From NCBI RefSeq assembly GCF_004363175.1, contig NZ_SNYR01000002.1:744001-808000 (forward strand): a DNA stretch of 64,000 nucleotides, written 5' to 3'. This document shows positions 1 through 7,310 of this stretch, one piece after another. The notes under the pieces are model-generated. The model was not told the DNA's origin and ran no database searches. It saw only the letters and a program-made list of their open reading frames with translations. The translations under genes and the position numbers were made by a program. Every line of letters begins with the position of its first letter. Within the stretch, counting starts at the first letter, position 1. This stretch comes from Maritalea mobilis. Lineage in GTDB: Bacteria > Pseudomonadota > Alphaproteobacteria > Rhizobiales > Devosiaceae.

Positions 1-245
1 GAAATAAGCGTGGTGGCCAAACCGATCCATATGGACAGATGCACGGAATGCCAAAAGCCAGGCACATGCATGGCTTTGTGCAAATGATCCCAAGTAAGTT
101 CTAGCCCGCCCAATGTTGGGAAATAGCCTAATGCTGGTGCCGCGACACCTAGCAAGCCCGCCAAAAGCGGCGCGGTGAGCAGGAGGATCACAAGAAAGGG
201 CGCTGCCCAAAATAAGATGTTCAGCGCCCGATTGGTCATGTGCAT
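1..245 (-). CDS. ABC transporter permease, N-terminal part only
   Basis: Inner-membrane permease of an ABC importer; the window holds about the first 81 codons and the gene continues past position 1. The translation begins MHMTNRALNILFWAAPFLV and has a strong hydrophobic helix near the N-terminus, then a periplasmic-looking stretch and the start of a second helix (HSVHLSIWIGLATTLI). The ATG at 245 shares its A with the TAA stop of the binding-protein gene (TAATG), so the two are translationally coupled; a second in-frame ATG lies at 239. With the YnjB-like binding protein upstream it resembles the E. coli ynjBCD arrangement. The substrate cannot be told from the sequence. Confidence 0.8.
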   Translation of the reverse strand, partial: MHMTNRALNILFWAAPFLVILLLTAPLLAGLLGVAAPALGYFPTLGGLELTWDHLHKAMHVPGFWHSVHLSIWIGLATTLI

Positions 246-1498
246 TACATATCGCGCATGAAGCGTTTTGACCATTCTTCCTCAAGCATGGTCGCCCAGC
301 TTGCGTGAGGCTCGAGCAAGGTTTTGCCAAACTCCTCGCCTTGCAAAGTGGCCGCGCCCAGCTCTAATGCGTCAAAATAGGCTTTTTGTTCTGCAGGCAA
401 GGCATTGATGGCCAGAACAGATGGGTCGCCCCAAACATTTTCGTCAGCCTTGCGCGCCTGTGCTTCTGCGGAAAGCAGGAAGTTTGCTACCACCATGGCC
501 CCTGCTTTTGCGTTGGCATTGTAGGGAATGGTGACAAAATGTGAGTTGCCCATAGAGCCATAGTCCATAACGAAGGACCGCACGCTTGGCGGCAATTCAC
601 CAGCATTGATGGCTGATGATGCTTCGCCGGGATTAAAGGTCATTGCGATATCGATTTCGCCATCGGCCAGCAGATTTTTCAACTGGGTTGTGTCCTTGGC
701 GTAAATTGCACCATCGCGCCAAAGGTGCGGCTTGATCTCTTCCAAATAGGTCCAAAGCGGCGCTGTTGCCTCGTCAAACACGTCTTTGGTGGCAGGCTCG
801 CGCAAGATGGATGGGTCATCCACCACACCATACAACACCTGTTTCAAGAATGTAGTGCCGATAAAGTTTGGTGGGGCGGCATAAGTAAAGCGCCCAGGAT
901 TTTCTTCGGCCCAGGTTGCAAGGCCCTCAAGTGAGGTTGGCGGCTCCGGCAAAATCTCGCTGTCATAATAGAAGGTCAATTGCGCCATGCCCCATGGGCT
1001 TTCTTGCCCTTCAACTGGCACGGTAAAATCGTAGGTCAGGGTCGGCTTACCCTCAATGTCGGCATATTGATAATTGGGAAGTTGTTCAGCCCAATTGTCA
1101 TCAATGAGCAGGCCTTGCTCTTTCATGGCGGCGAAGTTTTCGCCATTGATCCAAATAAGATCGACTGAGCCGCCAGAATCGCGGCCCGCAGCTTTTTCCG
1201 TGATCACACGGCTGACGGCGGTTGCAGTGTCTTCAAGTTTTACATGTTCGAGGGTGACGCCATATTCGGCTTTCAGCTTGTCGCCCACCCAAGCAATATA
1301 ATTATTGATGTTTGGCGCCCCGCCCCACGCGTTAAAATAAACGGTTTGGCCCTGAGCTTGCTCCAAAACGCTTTCCCAATTTGCAGGGTCTGGCGCTTGA
1401 TCCTGCGCCAAAGCGTGGGTAGGCGCACCTAAGGCAATAATTGATGCAAGGGCCAATTGCTTTGCGGCGGGGGAACGGAAAAACCGATTTTTACGCAT
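245..1498 (-). CDS. ABC transporter periplasmic substrate-binding protein (YnjB-like)
   Basis: A 417-residue exported solute-binding protein. Residues 1-31 form a signal peptide: basic MRKNRFFR, a hydrophobic core, and an AxA-type cleavage site at ALA before QDQAPDP. The mature part has the open type 2 periplasmic-binding fold pattern (VYFNAWGG at the start, VDLIWINGENFAAM, YNANAKAGAMVVANFLLS). Length and pattern fit the YnjB family, whose ligand is not firmly established; thiamine-, iron- or polyamine-type ligands remain possible. It is first in the transport operon, with the permease overlapping its stop codon. Confidence 0.82.
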   Translation of the reverse strand: MRKNRFFRSPAAKQLALASIIALGAPTHALAQDQAPDPANWESVLEQAQGQTVYFNAWGGAPNINNYIAWVGDKLKAEYGVTLEHVKLEDTATAVSRVITEKAAGRDSGGSVDLIWINGENFAAMKEQGLLIDDNWAEQLPNYQYADIEGKPTLTYDFTVPVEGQESPWGMAQLTFYYDSEILPEPPTSLEGLATWAEENPGRFTYAAPPNFIGTTFLKQVLYGVVDDPSILREPATKDVFDEATAPLWTYLEEIKPHLWRDGAIYAKDTTQLKNLLADGEIDIAMTFNPGEASSAINAGELPPSVRSFVMDYGSMGNSHFVTIPYNANAKAGAMVVANFLLSAEAQARKADENVWGDPSVLAINALPAEQKAYFDALELGAATLQGEEFGKTLLEPHASWATMLEEEWSKRFMRDM

Positions 1499-1598
1499 AA
1501 AATATCCTTCGCACGTGAGTGCTTATTGATCGAACAATTGCAGATATTTGATACGCGATTGGCGCGAGAAGTACAGCCCCTTAGGGCAACAACTCTTG

Positions 1599-1614
1599 CT
1601 CACATAAGTGTGAG
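1599..1614. promoter_or_regulatory. Perfect inverted repeat upstream of the ABC operon
   Basis: CTCACA-TAAG-TGTGAG, a 6-bp perfect inverted repeat with a 4-base centre, lies about 100 bases upstream of the binding-protein start and 17 bases beyond the coxG stop. No T-run follows on either strand, so an operator is more likely than a terminator. The regulator is unknown. Confidence 0.35.
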
Positions 1615-1630
1615 AATATACTTGATCTTT

Positions 1631-2125
1631 TTATTGATCCGATGCGGCGGGCTCTTCCGTTTCCACCGGGATGGCTTCTGCGTCAATTTGCGCAGCGAAG
1701 CGGCTGAAGAACCGATCAATCACCCCTTGGGCACTTTTACCTACGATTTTTGAGCCTAGTTTTTCGATAGAACCGGAAACTTCACCATGGGCCTCAAACT
1801 TTAAAATGCAGGCCTCGTTGGCCAATCCCCAATCTTGCAATTCAATATCTGCTGCGCCGCGCGCTAGGCCCAAAAGCCCGCCGCGACCGCCGCCTGAAAG
1901 CGTGTAAGCCCGGGCAGGCTCCACATTCGACAGACTTAGATCGCCCACAAATGTCGGTTTCATCAGGCCCAAATTTACGGTGATTGAGGCTTCCAGATTT
2001 TCGCTATCCACCCACTCAATCCGGTCGCAACCGGGGATGCAGGCCTTAAGCACGTCTGTATCATTTAGCGCTTCCCAGACCGACAATCTTGGGGCTGTGA
2101 TGCGGTAATGTCCAACAAATTTCAT
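1631..2125 (-). CDS. coxG: CoxG-like SRPBCC-family protein
   Basis: A 164-residue protein of the carbon monoxide dehydrogenase subunit G family (SRPBCC fold). The family signature is near the N-terminus: VWEALNDTDVLKACIPGCD, followed by SITVNLGLMKPTFVGDLSL and the C-terminal GSIEKLGSKIVGKSAQGVID helix. In CO-oxidising bacteria CoxG helps anchor or mature the molybdenum dehydrogenase at the membrane, but orphan copies are common. No coxMSL or other molybdo-hydroxylase gene is next to this one, so its partner is unknown. The acidic tail after residue 150 is probably disordered. Confidence 0.8.
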   Translation of the reverse strand: MKFVGHYRITAPRLSVWEALNDTDVLKACIPGCDRIEWVDSENLEASITVNLGLMKPTFVGDLSLSNVEPARAYTLSGGGRGGLLGLARGAADIELQDWGLANEACILKFEAHGEVSGSIEKLGSKIVGKSAQGVIDRFFSRFAAQIDAEAIPVETEEPAASDQ

Positions 2126-2257
2126 AAAAGGCCTTTACCTCAAGCGAAACAATTCCAATATCTTCAACACATGGTAACATGCTTGCACTGTGTCAATTGA
2201 TGAAGATAAAAGAATTGTCTAACACTTTTGGTTCCAAGGCTGAATGGGGAAACAATT

Positions 2258-3445
2258 ATGGCTAATGAACTCGCTGAAAAACCATTGCAATATCTAGACA
2301 AGGCAGTGGGCGCGATCCGCGAAATGGGCCTTTGGCCAGAAACTGTTGAAGAGGCGCCGATTACCGGCCTTCTGCAAGAAATCACCGATTTGGATGAAAC
2401 CCGCGTCATTTTGATTGGCCGGACGTTGAACCAAGCGAGCATTTTCAACGAAGTTGTGCGCGAACAAATTGCGGCCATGAATATTGGCCAGCGCTATGAA
2501 GACATCACCAATGGCTTTGACAGCATCCGCGACGATGCCAAAGGCATGGTGGACCAGCTAGAAGATGGCAAGTTGGACTTGCTGGAGCGCGCATCCAACG
2601 TTTGGATGAAAGTGACACGCGGCGACATTCCAACTCGCTTTGACAAAATCCGCACCACTTATCTTGAAGTCACCAAAGACACGAAAGATCAAGTTGATCG
2701 CGAACATACTATTTTGGAAGCCTACCGCGATTTCCGCGGTGCGCTGAAGCAATCTGAAGTGATGGCGCTTGAAGTGCTTGAAAAAGCAGAAGCCAAACTG
2801 AATGAGCGCAAAGAGCATTTGAGCAATGCCACAAAAGAGTTGGAAAACTTTGCTGATGGCACGCCGGCTGACCGTGCTCGGTTGGAAATGGCACGCGACG
2901 AACGGTTGCGCGAAATGCAGCAAGAAGAGCGTCGTTACCAGATTGCGAAAGACCTTTCTGACAATTTGACAATCTCTTACAACACGTCAGAAGTGATCAT
3001 GGCGCGCTTGATGCAAACCACCAACGCCAAAGAGCGGGTTTATCAGCAATCCATCTCCTTCTTCTCAACCAACGAGACTGTGTTGACCGCATTGAGCGCG
3101 TCTTTCACCGGCCTGTTTGGCTTGCATGAAAGCACTGAAACCTTGAACGCGATGAAGGAAGGCATGTCTAAAAGCCTTGAAACTTTGGCGGAGATTGGCG
3201 ACAGCGTGCAAGAAGAAGCACTTAAAGCTGGTTACGGCCCAACCATTCGCGCTGATGCAGTGAAAAAGCTGGTGGATAGTGTTGTAAACTTCCAAGAGAA
3301 GTCTCGCACAATCATCAATGAGATGCGTGAGCAATCCACCAAAAACTCAGCCGAAATCCGCGATGCTGTTGAAGATGGCAAGCAACGTTTGGCGAAATTG
3401 GCCGCCGAAGGCAACACGCTTTTGGTTGAACAAAAGCAAAGCTAA
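2258..3445 (+). CDS. Coiled-coil protein of unknown function, TelA-like
   Basis: A 395-residue soluble protein, almost entirely helical, with long heptad-rich stretches at about residues 120-240 (EAYRDFRGALKQSEVMALEV, then an E/K-rich segment) and 330-395. No signal peptide or membrane helix is seen. The layout, especially a C-terminal helical block ending in AVEDGKQRLAKLAAEG, recalls TelA/KlaA toxic-anion-resistance proteins; this is a weak resemblance, not a firm assignment. An in-frame TTG lies at 2228, but ATG 2258 is preceded by GGGGAAAC and is the better start. It heads an operon with the next two genes, whose products are also helical or membrane proteins. Confidence 0.7.
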   Translation: MANELAEKPLQYLDKAVGAIREMGLWPETVEEAPITGLLQEITDLDETRVILIGRTLNQASIFNEVVREQIAAMNIGQRYEDITNGFDSIRDDAKGMVDQLEDGKLDLLERASNVWMKVTRGDIPTRFDKIRTTYLEVTKDTKDQVDREHTILEAYRDFRGALKQSEVMALEVLEKAEAKLNERKEHLSNATKELENFADGTPADRARLEMARDERLREMQQEERRYQIAKDLSDNLTISYNTSEVIMARLMQTTNAKERVYQQSISFFSTNETVLTALSASFTGLFGLHESTETLNAMKEGMSKSLETLAEIGDSVQEEALKAGYGPTIRADAVKKLVDSVVNFQEKSRTIINEMREQSTKNSAEIRDAVEDGKQRLAKLAAEGNTLLVEQKQS

Positions 3446-3479
3446 GCAAACGGCATAGAGACGAAACGGGATAAGCGTT

Positions 3480-4409
3480 TTGAACAAAGACAAGTCTTTA
3501 CCGCTTGACGATGTAATGATGGCGATGGACGTGGTGGACACACTGCGCCATCGCAATGATCTGGTGGCGCGGGAACTGAATGAAGAGAACCGAGCCTCCA
3601 CATTGGTGGATCGCTTGCGCGAAATCTATCACCAGCAGGGCATTGATGTGCCCGATCACATTTTGCAAGAGGGCGTGAACGCACTCAAAGAATCTCGTTT
3701 CACTTACAACCCGCCCACGGGCGGGTTTGGATATATGCTTGCGCGTGCCTATGTGTCACGCGGCCGTTGGGGCAAATGGGTGTTGGGCGTCGGCCTGGCG
3801 CTCGGCATTGGCCTTTCTGGCTATTTTCTGGTTTATCAGCCCATGCAAGCAGGGCAAGCGGCGGCAACGCAAACCTATTTGAGCACAGAATTGCCTGCCC
3901 AGTTTGATCAACTTGTGACGCAGATTGAAGCCACCGCAAAGGTTGACGCAGCGAACACGCAAGCGGCAGAGCTGGCCGACCGCGGCAAGTTGGCCGCAAG
4001 CGCTGGCGATCAAGTTGCGGCAGAGAAATTCCTTAGCGATCTCAACGTATTGCTTTCCACATTGCAAAGCGAATATCGCGTGCAAGTGGTGAACCGCGAA
4101 GGCGCAGACACTGGCGTTTGGACTTATCCAGACGTGAACCAAGACGCACGCAATTATTACATCATTGTTGAGGCCATTGGGCCTGACGGCAATATTTTAC
4201 CCCAGAGCATCACCAACGAAGAATCTGGCCTTGCTGAAACAGTTGAGCAATGGGGTGTGCGCGTAAGTGAAGTGCAGTTTGAAGCCATTCGCGACGACAA
4301 GCTGGATGATGGAATCATTCAAAACAACATTATGGGCCTGAAAGAATTTGGCTATCTCAATGTGGATTACACGCAGCCAGTTTTGGGCGGCGCGATAACA
4401 AAGTGGTAG
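3480..4409 (+). CDS. One-pass membrane protein, DUF6384-like
   Basis: A 309-residue protein starting at TTG 3480 (MNKDKSLPLDDVMMAMDVVD), with GGGATAAG upstream as a possible ribosome site. Residues 10-95 are a cytoplasmic helical domain (LRHRNDLVARELNEE), residues 99-119 form one transmembrane helix (VLGVGLALGIGLSGYFLVY), then a helical linker (about 130-200) and a C-terminal domain (215-309) containing YYIIVEAIGPDG and EQWGVRVSEVQFEAI that should lie in the periplasm. The N-terminal DDVMMAMDVVDTLRHRN block recalls proteins annotated DUF6384; no function is known to me. It lies 34 bases after the TelA-like gene and 9 bases before the next one, so the three are probably co-transcribed. Confidence 0.72.
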   Translation: MNKDKSLPLDDVMMAMDVVDTLRHRNDLVARELNEENRASTLVDRLREIYHQQGIDVPDHILQEGVNALKESRFTYNPPTGGFGYMLARAYVSRGRWGKWVLGVGLALGIGLSGYFLVYQPMQAGQAAATQTYLSTELPAQFDQLVTQIEATAKVDAANTQAAELADRGKLAASAGDQVAAEKFLSDLNVLLSTLQSEYRVQVVNREGADTGVWTYPDVNQDARNYYIIVEAIGPDGNILPQSITNEESGLAETVEQWGVRVSEVQFEAIRDDKLDDGIIQNNIMGLKEFGYLNVDYTQPVLGGAITKW

Positions 4410-4418
4410 GGCATTAGC

Positions 4419-5894
4419 ATGGTATCAGGTCCAGAAGCACTGCGTCGGCTCGATCGCTCAATGCGCGACATTCGCGATGAAGAGCGTTCGCTCACCCGAT
4501 CTTCCGCCGATGCATCGGCCAAGATTGCGCGGCTGCGCGAAGTGGAAAGCGAGCAATTTTCCGCGCTTGCGAAGGTGCGGCTTGACCCGCAAAAGCGCAC
4601 AGAAGTCACCGACTATATTTCGCGCGCGGAAAAGGAAGCCAACGAGATTTTGCAACGCCATGCCAGCAAGCTGGATGAGCTTTCTGGACTTTTGGCGGAT
4701 GTGGATAAAGACATTGAAGCCACACGCGACAAGCGCGATGCGGCCATGGCCGATTATGAGGCCGCGCAGAAAAAGCTAGACCAATTGAGCGCTGAAGTTT
4801 TTGCCGACCTTGATAAGGACGCCAAATATCAAGTACAGAAACAAGCGGTTGATGACGCTGTGGCCACCTTTAACCACGCCGACGAAAAAGCAGGCGTTGC
4901 AGAAAAAGATCGCGAAGAAAAAGGCGCGCCTTATCGCAACGATCCGCTGTTTATGTATCTTTTTGAGCGTGGCTATAACACCAATGCCTATAAAGCGAGC
5001 AACATCACCCGCATGTTGGATGGTTGGGTGGCGCGCATGGTGCGCTATCACGATGCCAAGCCTAATTTTGTTATTCTGAACGAAATTCCCATGCGCTTGC
5101 GCGAGCATGCGGACCATCTGCAAGATGAAATTGATGCCGAGCGGCAAAAGCTGGATGCGCTTGAGGATGCAGCGTTTGATGCCCATGGCGGCAAAGCGGC
5201 CCGCGAAACCGCAGATCGTTCAGAAGAGATTATTGCTGCTATTGATGCACGGCTGGTTGAGCTTGAGGACCAACGGGACGAGTTGGTGCATCGGCAGCGG
5301 AAATTCTCTGAAGGCAAAAATCCAGCCTATCGTGAAGCTGTAGATTTGCTTGCCTCTGGCCTGCAGCGCGAAGGGTTAGAAGATCTTTATGCGGCTGCCC
5401 GGCAAACCTCCACCCGCGAAGATGACCAGATTGTGCGCAAGATCGATGCGGTGCGCACTGAAATCGTTGCGTTGGAGACGGAGATCAATGCCAGCAAAGA
5501 TCGACTGAAAACACTTGCAGTTCGGCGGCGCGAGCTCGAAGATATTGAATGGGAATTCAAGCAAAAGCGCTATGACCGCCCATCATTTGATTTTGATGAT
5601 GATCTGGTGGAAGACCTTTTGGGAGAGTTTTTGAAGGGTGCCATCAGCGCTTCCAATTATTGGGGCCAATGGCAAAAGGCACAAAAATATCGCGGTCCAA
5701 AACGCAGCCGCTCCAAGGATCAATATAGTAATCCATGGGGCAGCAAATCCTATAGCTCAAAGAAGCGCCGCAAATCGAAAGATTACGGCACATTCGGGTC
5801 TAGCTCATCGGAGTTTTCCCGTCCACGCAGCACGCCGCGCGGATCAAAAGGCAAACGCGATCACGGCGGCTTTAAAACTGGCGGCAAGTTCTAG
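4419..5894 (+). CDS. Long coiled-coil protein with basic Ser/Gly-rich tail
   Basis: A 491-residue protein of unknown function. Residues about 1-150 and 225-385 are strong coiled coils (LRRLDRSMRDIRDEERSL; QRDELVHRQRKFSEG). Between them is a more globular piece with RNDPLFMYLFERGYNT and ITRMLDGWVARMVRYHD. Near residue 395 comes an acidic block (FDFDDDLVEDLLGEFLKGA), then SNYWGQWQKAQKYRG, then about 70 basic, Ser- and Gly-rich residues ending HGGFKTGGKF. There is no signal peptide or membrane helix. The tail looks disordered and may bind nucleic acid, membrane or a partner (inference). It follows the DUF6384-like gene by 9 bases. Confidence 0.7.
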   Translation: MVSGPEALRRLDRSMRDIRDEERSLTRSSADASAKIARLREVESEQFSALAKVRLDPQKRTEVTDYISRAEKEANEILQRHASKLDELSGLLADVDKDIEATRDKRDAAMADYEAAQKKLDQLSAEVFADLDKDAKYQVQKQAVDDAVATFNHADEKAGVAEKDREEKGAPYRNDPLFMYLFERGYNTNAYKASNITRMLDGWVARMVRYHDAKPNFVILNEIPMRLREHADHLQDEIDAERQKLDALEDAAFDAHGGKAARETADRSEEIIAAIDARLVELEDQRDELVHRQRKFSEGKNPAYREAVDLLASGLQREGLEDLYAAARQTSTREDDQIVRKIDAVRTEIVALETEINASKDRLKTLAVRRRELEDIEWEFKQKRYDRPSFDFDDDLVEDLLGEFLKGAISASNYWGQWQKAQKYRGPKRSRSKDQYSNPWGSKSYSSKKRRKSKDYGTFGSSSSEFSRPRSTPRGSKGKRDHGGFKTGGKF

Positions 5895-5897
5895 TTT

Positions 5898-6665
5898 ATG
5901 ACCAGCATTCACCAAAGCGCCAGCACCGGCTATCAGAAAAATGCCGATAAATATCAATCTGGGCGACCAGATTATGCGGCGGCGAGTTTGGACTGGATGC
6001 GAGACGCTTTGGCTGTGGGCAAAAACAGCAAAGTTGTGGATTTAGGCGCCGGCACAGGCAAGTTCACCAAACGGATTTGCGAAGTGTCAGACCATGTGAT
6101 CGCAGTGGAGCCAGTGGCTGCCATGCGCGAGACGCTCCAGGCCAACCTGCCGCAAGTTGAAACGCCTGAGGGTAACGCGTTGGACATTCCTTTGCCGGAT
6201 CAAAGTGTCGATGCATTAATTTGCGCACAATCCTTCCACTGGTTTGCCAGTGATCTTGCGGTGAATGAAATGGCCCGCGTGCTTCGCCCCGGCGGCAAAC
6301 TGGGTTTGATTTGGAATGTACGCGACGAAAATGTGGATTGGGTGGCGGCAATCACCAAACTGATCACGCCCTATGAGGGAGATGCGCCGCGTTATTATAA
6401 AGGGGATTGGCAAAAGCCGCTCCCCTCACCTCACTTTTCACCGCTGGAAAAGCAAAGTTTTATGCAAAGCCATGACGGCCCAGCGGAGGAAGTGATCGTT
6501 AATCGCTTCTTGTCTGTCAGCTTCATCGCCGCGCAACCCGAAGAGGTTCAAGCTGAGATTGCTGAACAGCTGCGGCAACTAACGGCGACACATGACGCGC
6601 TGAAAGGGAAAGAGCAAGTTTCTTTCCCCTATGTGACTGAGGCGTTCAGCGCGACACGGCTTTAG
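5898..6665 (+). CDS. Class I SAM-dependent methyltransferase
   Basis: A 255-residue methyltransferase of the Methyltransf_11 type. The SAM-binding motif I is VVDLGAGTGKFTKRI (residues about 46-60), the acidic end of strand beta-2 is AVEP, and the post-motif block is SVDALICAQSFHWFASD followed by EMARVLRPGGKLGLIWN. The closest named relatives are generic UbiE/trans-aconitate-type enzymes; the substrate cannot be read from the sequence. ATG 5898 lies 3 bases after the coiled-coil gene, so it may be the fourth gene of that operon. It converges on the lipoprotein gene with one base between the stops. Confidence 0.8.
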   Translation: MTSIHQSASTGYQKNADKYQSGRPDYAAASLDWMRDALAVGKNSKVVDLGAGTGKFTKRICEVSDHVIAVEPVAAMRETLQANLPQVETPEGNALDIPLPDQSVDALICAQSFHWFASDLAVNEMARVLRPGGKLGLIWNVRDENVDWVAAITKLITPYEGDAPRYYKGDWQKPLPSPHFSPLEKQSFMQSHDGPAEEVIVNRFLSVSFIAAQPEEVQAEIAEQLRQLTATHDALKGKEQVSFPYVTEAFSATRL

Positions 6666-6666
6666 T

Positions 6667-7248
6667 CTATTTACACGGCGCCAAGAAGTTTGGGCCACCT
6701 TTTGCTTCCAGCTCTTTCACCTTCATATCAGCAAGTAATGGCATCAATGTTTCCGTTTGGTTGCGAGCGACATAGATGCTGAACTTTGAGTTTGACGCAA
6801 TTTGCGGTGTGGTGCGGCAAAATTCTGGTTCGACACCAATGGCCAAGCTGCCTTGAATTTTCTCAGATTTAAGCCTGCGCACTTCGGCCTGAATGGTTTT
6901 TAACTTTGATTTTTCCACGTCTGGGAACACAAATACATGCAGGTTTTGCCCCGCTGGCACGTTCATGTTTGCGCCGGGGATTTCTCCTGCTTCCGCTTTC
7001 CGTAATCCCACATATGTTTTTTGTGTTTTGCCGCCTTCTGGCGTTAGTGAAAACACGAAAAATGTCTTTTCCGTCACCGGTTTCAGGCTGCTGTCAGCTT
7101 CCACCGCAAACACCATATCTTCGATAGGATCATTGACCACATCAAGTTTCGACATGGTTTGAATGGTGCCAATGGTGCTGAGCGACACACAAGCGCTGAG
7201 TGCAAATGGTGCCAGCAGCAAAACCGCCAATCGGGTAGACTTAAACAT
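6667..7248 (-). CDS. Lipoprotein of unknown function
   Basis: A 193-residue predicted lipoprotein: basic start MFKSTR, hydrophobic core LAVLLLAPFA, and lipobox LSAC with the lipidated Cys at about residue 20. The mature part is mainly beta-strand-like (TFFVFSLTPEGGKTQKTYVG; NLHVFVFPDVEKS) and has two further cysteines (EFCRTTPQ and the C-terminal APCK) that could form a disulfide in the periplasm. I do not recognise a family. Its ribosome binding site, GAGAGGG, sits inside the hairpin at 7252-7283, so translation may be restrained by RNA structure. Confidence 0.65.
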   Translation of the reverse strand: MFKSTRLAVLLLAPFALSACVSLSTIGTIQTMSKLDVVNDPIEDMVFAVEADSSLKPVTEKTFFVFSLTPEGGKTQKTYVGLRKAEAGEIPGANMNVPAGQNLHVFVFPDVEKSKLKTIQAEVRRLKSEKIQGSLAIGVEPEFCRTTPQIASNSKFSIYVARNQTETLMPLLADMKVKELEAKGGPNFLAPCK

Positions 7249-7251
7249 GAA

Positions 7252-7283
7252 AATACCCTCTCATCTTTCAATGAGAGAGTATT
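7252..7283 (-). terminator. Hairpin: edd-operon terminator overlapping the next gene's ribosome site
   Basis: Read on the minus strand, AATAC-x-CTCTCAT and ATGAGAG-x-GTATT pair around a 6-base loop with one mismatch, followed by TTTTC. It lies between the edd stop (7311) and the lipoprotein ATG (7248). The 3' arm contains GAGAGGG, the only good Shine-Dalgarno sequence for that ATG. It could end edd transcription, mask lipoprotein translation, or both. Confidence 0.55.
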
Positions 7284-7310
7284 TAGTTTTTATTTTAAAA
7301 AATTCAAGTT

